From: Virgibacillus doumboii
Lineage (GTDB): Bacteria > Bacillota > Bacilli > Bacillales > Amphibacillaceae
Direction of reading: 5' to 3'
Assembly (NCBI RefSeq): GCF_902806455.1
Contig: NZ_CADCWQ010000002.1
Location: 372,001-436,000, forward strand
DNA length: 64,000 bases
The notes beneath the pieces are model-generated. The model saw only the letters and a list, made by a program, of their open reading frames with translations. It ran no database searches and had not been told where the DNA came from. How positions within the stretch are numbered: the stretch's first letter is position 1; each line of letters opens with the position of its first letter. Below are positions 61,150-64,000 of the stretch, in pieces. The translations under genes and the position numbers were made by a program.

Positions 61150-61362
61150 TTATACTGCCATGGCAGGAAAACGGATATAGCTGATGGCATCTACTGAAAT
61201 ATACATATTATCATTTTCATAGCCATTATTCACGTCAATTACGAGAACCAAATTTGCAGTAACAGTAGAGAGGATACCTTCGATGAAATTATTTTCGGTA
61301 AACACTTCGACCATTGAGCCTGTGCGTGTAGCCAGTTCGGCTGCAAATGTTTCTTCAAACAT
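61150..61362 (-). CDS. Small coat-associated protein with an Sm-like/DUF2642-like core
   Basis: The 70-residue protein has VEVFTENNFIEGILSTVTAN followed by LVLVIDV and then YISVDAISYIRFP. This is a small beta-barrel pattern (strand, x-G-x-L-x-x-V, strand, x-V-x-x-x-x-I) as in DUF2642 proteins of Bacillaceae spores. It shares this pattern with the larger neighbour at 61379. ATG 61362 follows AAAGGAGG, 16 bp after that gene. Confidence 0.6.
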   Translation of the reverse strand: MFEETFAAELATRTGSMVEVFTENNFIEGILSTVTANLVLVIDVNNGYENDNMYISVDAISYIRFPAMAV

Positions 61363-61378
61363 TTAAATTCCTCCTTTG

Positions 61379-61768
61379 TTAGTCGCTGATTACTTCAATA
61401 CTGTCGACAGGAACAAATACTTGTGATCCGTCATCTTCAACTAATACGATATAGTTTTCCCTTACAGCAATTAACGTTCCGCTTACAGGGCCAGCAGGGG
61501 TATTGACCTGCACTTGCTCGTTTCGTAATTCAAACAGCAGCTCTCGAAGGGTTGTTGGTTCATCCGGCCCATTATCAGGTCCATTATCTGGATCTCCATT
61601 AAAGTCGAAACTAACGCCTGCATTCAAATCTACCCCTGGTAAATCTACGGAAACATTACTTTCTAGGCCGTTGTCATCATTCGAATCTGTATTGTTATCA
61701 ATTAAATTTTGAGAAAATTGATTGGCCATACGCAACAGATTTCTCTGGCGATTTGTCAGATTAGCCAT
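61379..61768 (-). CDS. Coat-associated protein with a DUF2642-like C-terminal core
   Basis: The 129-residue protein has a basic helical N-terminus (ANLTNRQRNLLRMANQFSQN), a long acidic Asp/Asn/Gly/Pro-rich middle (NGDPDNGPDNGPDEP), and a C-terminal beta-barrel-like VSGTLIAVRENYIVLVED. It probably belongs to the spore coat. ATG 61768 lies 6 bp after AAAGGA. Its leader holds a GGTCTC / GAGACC hairpin at 61805-61826. Confidence 0.65.
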   Translation of the reverse strand: MANLTNRQRNLLRMANQFSQNLIDNNTDSNDDNGLESNVSVDLPGVDLNAGVSFDFNGDPDNGPDNGPDEPTTLRELLFELRNEQVQVNTPAGPVSGTLIAVRENYIVLVEDDGSQVFVPVDSIEVISD

Positions 61769-61932
61769 TTTCATTTCATTCCTTTCGTAAAGTTTATTTT
61801 TAGTGGTCTCTTTCTTACACGAGACCAAAAGTAGTTTTAGATACTGCAATACCCTGGAGAGAGGAGATAGATTACCTGGTTGGTACTATACAGATAAATG
61901 GTTGATTCCTCTTCCCCGGGAGTTCTACATTA

Positions 61933-62370
61933 CTAAATGTCCAGGGTGGCAACGATGGTAGCAAGAATTTGGAATAACAACTGGATATTAACAGCAATAT
62001 CCGTGTCTCTTGTTGTAATCTGTATCTCTCTTGATTGCTCGACAATTGTTTTTTGATGATTTCCCTGCCTTGTTCTGATAACTTGTTTTAGATCTTGAAG
62101 GATACCATTAGATTGGTTTTCACCAACAGTAATATTAATAACTGCTCCGATTGCTGCCTGAATACCGAGCTGCAGGGAGAATGCTACTTGCCTGTCAGTA
62201 GTAGTCACATTTATATCTTCGGAATCCTTAATGATTATCCATTCATCTGATACTTGCTGGTTGGAAACAGATTGGTCAGCATCTTGTGCTATAACTGCAT
62301 TGTTTTCATCAGTTGTATTATCATCACATTGATCAAGTGCACGCCATTTCGTTTGGGACATATCATTCAT
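61933..62370 (-). CDS. Spore coat protein of the CotX/CotV family (2)
   Basis: The protein of about 145 residues has two copies of the X/V motif (SEDINVTTTDRQVAFSLQLG and SREIQITTRDTDIAVNIQLL), each a strand with alternating Ser/Thr followed by an amphipathic or hydrophobic helix (IQAAIGAVINITVG, FQILATIVATLDI). This is the CotX domain PF07552, found in the spore crust. ATG 62370 and 62361 are both possible starts. It is 28 bp after its paralogue. Confidence 0.88.
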   Translation of the reverse strand: MNDMSQTKWRALDQCDDNTTDENNAVIAQDADQSVSNQQVSDEWIIIKDSEDINVTTTDRQVAFSLQLGIQAAIGAVINITVGENQSNGILQDLKQVIRTRQGNHQKTIVEQSREIQITTRDTDIAVNIQLLFQILATIVATLDI

Positions 62371-62398
62371 CACTCCTTAACTCCTTTCTCCTGAAAAT

Positions 62399-62974
62399 TT
62401 ATAAGACATCAATCATTACGGCCAATGCTAACAGTAATTGCAGCATAGCTTGAATATTGACTGCCAAATCAGTATCTGTAGTCGTTACCGTAGCGTCTTT
62501 AGTGTTATAGATGAAGATTTTCTGTCTATTTATTTGGTCTGCGTTAAAGTGTTGCATAAGCTCTTGTGAAACAGCCTCACCTCGTTCTGAATCACCTACT
62601 ACAATATTGAGGACCAGCATTATCGCCAACTGTAAACTTGCCTGCAGTGACACTCCGGTTTGTGTGTCCATTGAATCGATCGTGATATTGCAAGACTCTT
62701 TTACCCAAATCATTTCGGCGGATTCCTGATCCATAAATGAATATTGACCACCATCCTGTGAAACGGCTGCTTCGGGATCACTGTATAAAACTTCTACAAG
62801 ATTATTGGTTTCATAGTTGTCAGCGCACGCATTGCATCTGGTTTTGTTTTTTTTAACTTTACAATTACAATCACGACAATAATGTTGATCTGTTTTATGC
62901 CGACCTTTATAGTAAAAATATCTATTTTTCCGGTCGTGGGAATGAGAAGTATTAGATTTTCTGTCATATTTCAT
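62399..62974 (-). CDS. Spore coat protein of the CotX/CotV family (1), with Zn-ribbon-like N-terminus
   Basis: The 191-residue protein begins with a His/Lys-rich stretch and a Cys cluster (HYCRDCNCKVKKNKTRCNAC) that could bind zinc. It then has two X/V repeats: ESCNITIDSMDTQTGVSLQA with a hydrophobic helix, and NTKDATVTTTDTDLAVNIQA with LLLALAVMIDVL. It is paralogous to the following gene. ATG 62974 lies 8 bp after AAAGGAG. A CATAGATTA sequence at 63003-63011 (reverse strand) may be a sigma-K -10. Confidence 0.87.
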   Translation of the reverse strand: MKYDRKSNTSHSHDRKNRYFYYKGRHKTDQHYCRDCNCKVKKNKTRCNACADNYETNNLVEVLYSDPEAAVSQDGGQYSFMDQESAEMIWVKESCNITIDSMDTQTGVSLQASLQLAIMLVLNIVVGDSERGEAVSQELMQHFNADQINRQKIFIYNTKDATVTTTDTDLAVNIQAMLQLLLALAVMIDVL

Positions 62975-63070
62975 AGTTAACACTCCTTTCTTTGGTTACT
63001 AATAATCTATGGATTTTCCTACTAAAAGACTGTACACATTAACCAGAATCCCACTTTTTTTCAAAATTAA

Positions 63071-63103
63071 AGAAAACACCTATCATTTGGTGTTTTCTTA
63101 ATA
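63071..63103 (-). terminator. Terminator between the 63.1-kb coat gene and cotX (1)
   Basis: AAGAAAACACC / GGTGTTTTCTT is followed on the reverse strand by TAATTTT. The two coat genes are thus separate transcripts. Confidence 0.8.
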
Positions 63104-63108
63104 GACTC

Positions 63109-63327
63109 TTATTCACTTGTTTTATTAATGTCTTTTTCACCTTTGTTAAATTGATCGACCTGTTTTCTTAAGTCCTCGACCATTTCTTTCAGCATTTGCC
63201 TTTGTTCATTTGTTATATTTTGTTTAACTTCTTCCGGTTTAACATTATTCTTTTTGAAAATATCATCAATCAACAGTTTGACTACCTTATCAGGGACTAC
63301 CTGCTGTTTAGAGAAATCATCTCCCAT
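63109..63327 (-). CDS. Small charged coat-cluster protein (CotW-like)
   Basis: The 72-residue helical protein begins MGDDFSKQQVVPDKVVKLLI and continues DIFKKNNVKPEEV and MLKEMVEDLRKQVDQFNKGE. It resembles small coat proteins found beside cotX genes in Bacillaceae, in the position of cotW. ATG 63327 is used because AGGCAGGTG precedes it. Confidence 0.6.
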   Translation of the reverse strand: MGDDFSKQQVVPDKVVKLLIDDIFKKNNVKPEEVKQNITNEQRQMLKEMVEDLRKQVDQFNKGEKDINKTSE

Positions 63328-63359
63328 AATATATTTCACCTGCCTTACATAGAGTACTA

Positions 63360-63368
63360 TATACTATG
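63360..63368 (-). promoter_or_regulatory. Sigma-K-type -10 element
   Basis: CATAGTATA on the reverse strand fits CATANNNTA and lies 32 bp before the start codon. The -35 AC is not at the ideal distance, so this is less certain than the site at 59340. Confidence 0.4.
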
Positions 63369-63531
63369 GTATGGAGGAAATTTTGACTGTATTGTTGTCT
63401 ATCGTTTTTATAGATGTTGGTTACACAGTGCAGGATATTGTATACTAACGGAAACTGTCTTAAGAAAGCACAAATTAACAGGATAATAGACTCCTGTGCT
63501 GCTAGAGTTGAGTTAGAAGGGAAGTTGTCGT

Positions 63532-64000
63532 ATGGAAGGTCTACAGCGAATGACAGACAGTATTGATTATATTGAACGGAATTTGGATGGGGAACTTTAT
63601 ATGGAACATATAGCCGGGATTGCCTGCATGTCCAAATTTCATTACCAGCGAATGTTTCATATGCTGACAGGGGTTACTGTTGCAGAGTATATTCGAAAGC
63701 GTCGAATTACACTTGCTGCACAGGATTTGATGCATTCTGATCGTAAAGTAATTGATATCGCGTTGAAATACGGATATGAAACCCCGGAGGCATTTTCAAA
63801 AGCATTCCGTAAAATACATGGAGTGAATCCCTCGGCTATACATCAGTCAGGTGAACCGCTGAAGGCCTTTCCGCGACTCTCCTTTCAAATTCAATTAAAG
63901 GGTGATGAGGAAATGGATTACCGAATTGTGGAGAAAGAGGCTTTTCAAGTTGTCGGAAAGGGTATTCGTACGAAAACGATTGAAGGGCAGAATCATCGTG
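63532..64000 (+). CDS. AraC-family regulator with GyrI-like domain, truncated by window end
   Basis: The frame is open from ATG 63532 (SD AGAAGGGAAG) to the last base. Residues 5-105 form the double helix-turn-helix: IDYIERNLDGELYMEHIAGI, MSKFHYQRMFHMLTG, VIDIALKYGYETPEAFSKAF and KIHGVNPSAIH. From about residue 128 (MDYRIVEKEAFQVVGKGIRT) a GyrI/Rob-type small-molecule-binding domain begins and runs out of the window. The order (N-terminal HTH, C-terminal GyrI-like domain) is that of SoxS/Rob-like drug-response regulators. Confidence 0.87.
   Translation, partial: MEGLQRMTDSIDYIERNLDGELYMEHIAGIACMSKFHYQRMFHMLTGVTVAEYIRKRRITLAAQDLMHSDRKVIDIALKYGYETPEAFSKAFRKIHGVNPSAIHQSGEPLKAFPRLSFQIQLKGDEEMDYRIVEKEAFQVVGKGIRTKTIEGQNHR

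Noticed and set aside
1..64000. Prophage, integrative element or genomic island borders
   Set aside because: No integrase, transposase, tRNA-associated direct repeats or phage structural genes were seen. The polysaccharide and resistance segments look acquired from content alone.

Overview
The window is chromosomal DNA from a spore-forming, low-GC Gram-positive bacterium of the Bacillaceae, most like the Virgibacillus/Oceanobacillus/Lentibacillus group. The evidence is strong AGGAGG ribosome-binding sites, frequent TTG/GTG starts, spore-coat genes (CotF, CotX/V and CotY/Z types), a late-sporulation type amidase, a YfhD-type protein, and orthologues of B. subtilis AprX, YhcR and YueI. The genus is inferred from overall feel only. 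No rRNA, tRNA, CRISPR array, prophage or insertion sequence was seen.

Layout. 1-4.1 kb: the end of a TipAS-type MerR regulator, then a reverse-strand thiamin salvage operon (thiW, tenA, thiD, thiM, thiE) with two TPP riboswitches, one before thiW and one before tenA. 4.2-8.3 kb: an APH-fold kinase, a cell-wall amidase with SPOR domain, AprX and a DUF4064 membrane protein. 8.3-12.9 kb: an inverted pair of intergenic repeats, then a 1234-residue secreted nuclease/5'-nucleotidase behind a Pho-box-like array. 12.9-18.7 kb: an S51-like peptidase, a DUF2268 lipoprotein broken by one stop codon, a PadR/HAAS pair, an alkyltransferase-like protein and YhdT-PanF. 19.1-25.1 kb: a polysaccharide island whose three sugar-nucleotide enzymes match the CapE/CapG/CapF route to UDP-N-acetyl-L-fucosamine, with a glycosyltransferase and a sulfotransferase. 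25.3-27.1 kb: an ABC-F ribosome-protection gene behind a leader encoding an ErmD-leader-like peptide and stacked terminators. 27.2-29.9 kb: a RelE/ParE-type toxin-antitoxin pair and a YeiH exporter divergent from a LysR regulator. 30-37.3 kb: a same-strand run of small enzyme genes. 37.3-47.5 kb: Uma2 protein, acetoacetyl-CoA synthetase, a deletion-fused permease pair, an ABC-2 exporter with LytTR/DUF3021, YueI, YfhD and AIM24. 47.6-58.6 kb: a short-type aconitase, coat protein, hydrolases, and a YtrA-like GntR/ABC operon with clear operator palindromes. 58.7-63.4 kb: a spore coat/crust cluster with its own glycosyltransferase. 63.5 kb to the end: an AraC regulator cut by the window edge.

The most interesting signals lie between genes. 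(i) A dispersed family of 21-bp-period tandem repeats (core CGCCGAAGTT or CCAAAGTTCACA), usually behind a GGTGCCTGTCAC header, occurs at three loci, with a header-only copy at a fourth. (ii) A different symmetric array, two direct plus two inverted copies of GGACATATTTTCC with 51-bp spacing in each arm, lies at 42.3 kb. (iii) The RLR leader peptide upstream of the ABC-F gene looks like a macrolide sensor taken from an erm gene. (iv) Two TPP riboswitches in series appear to use different expression platforms.
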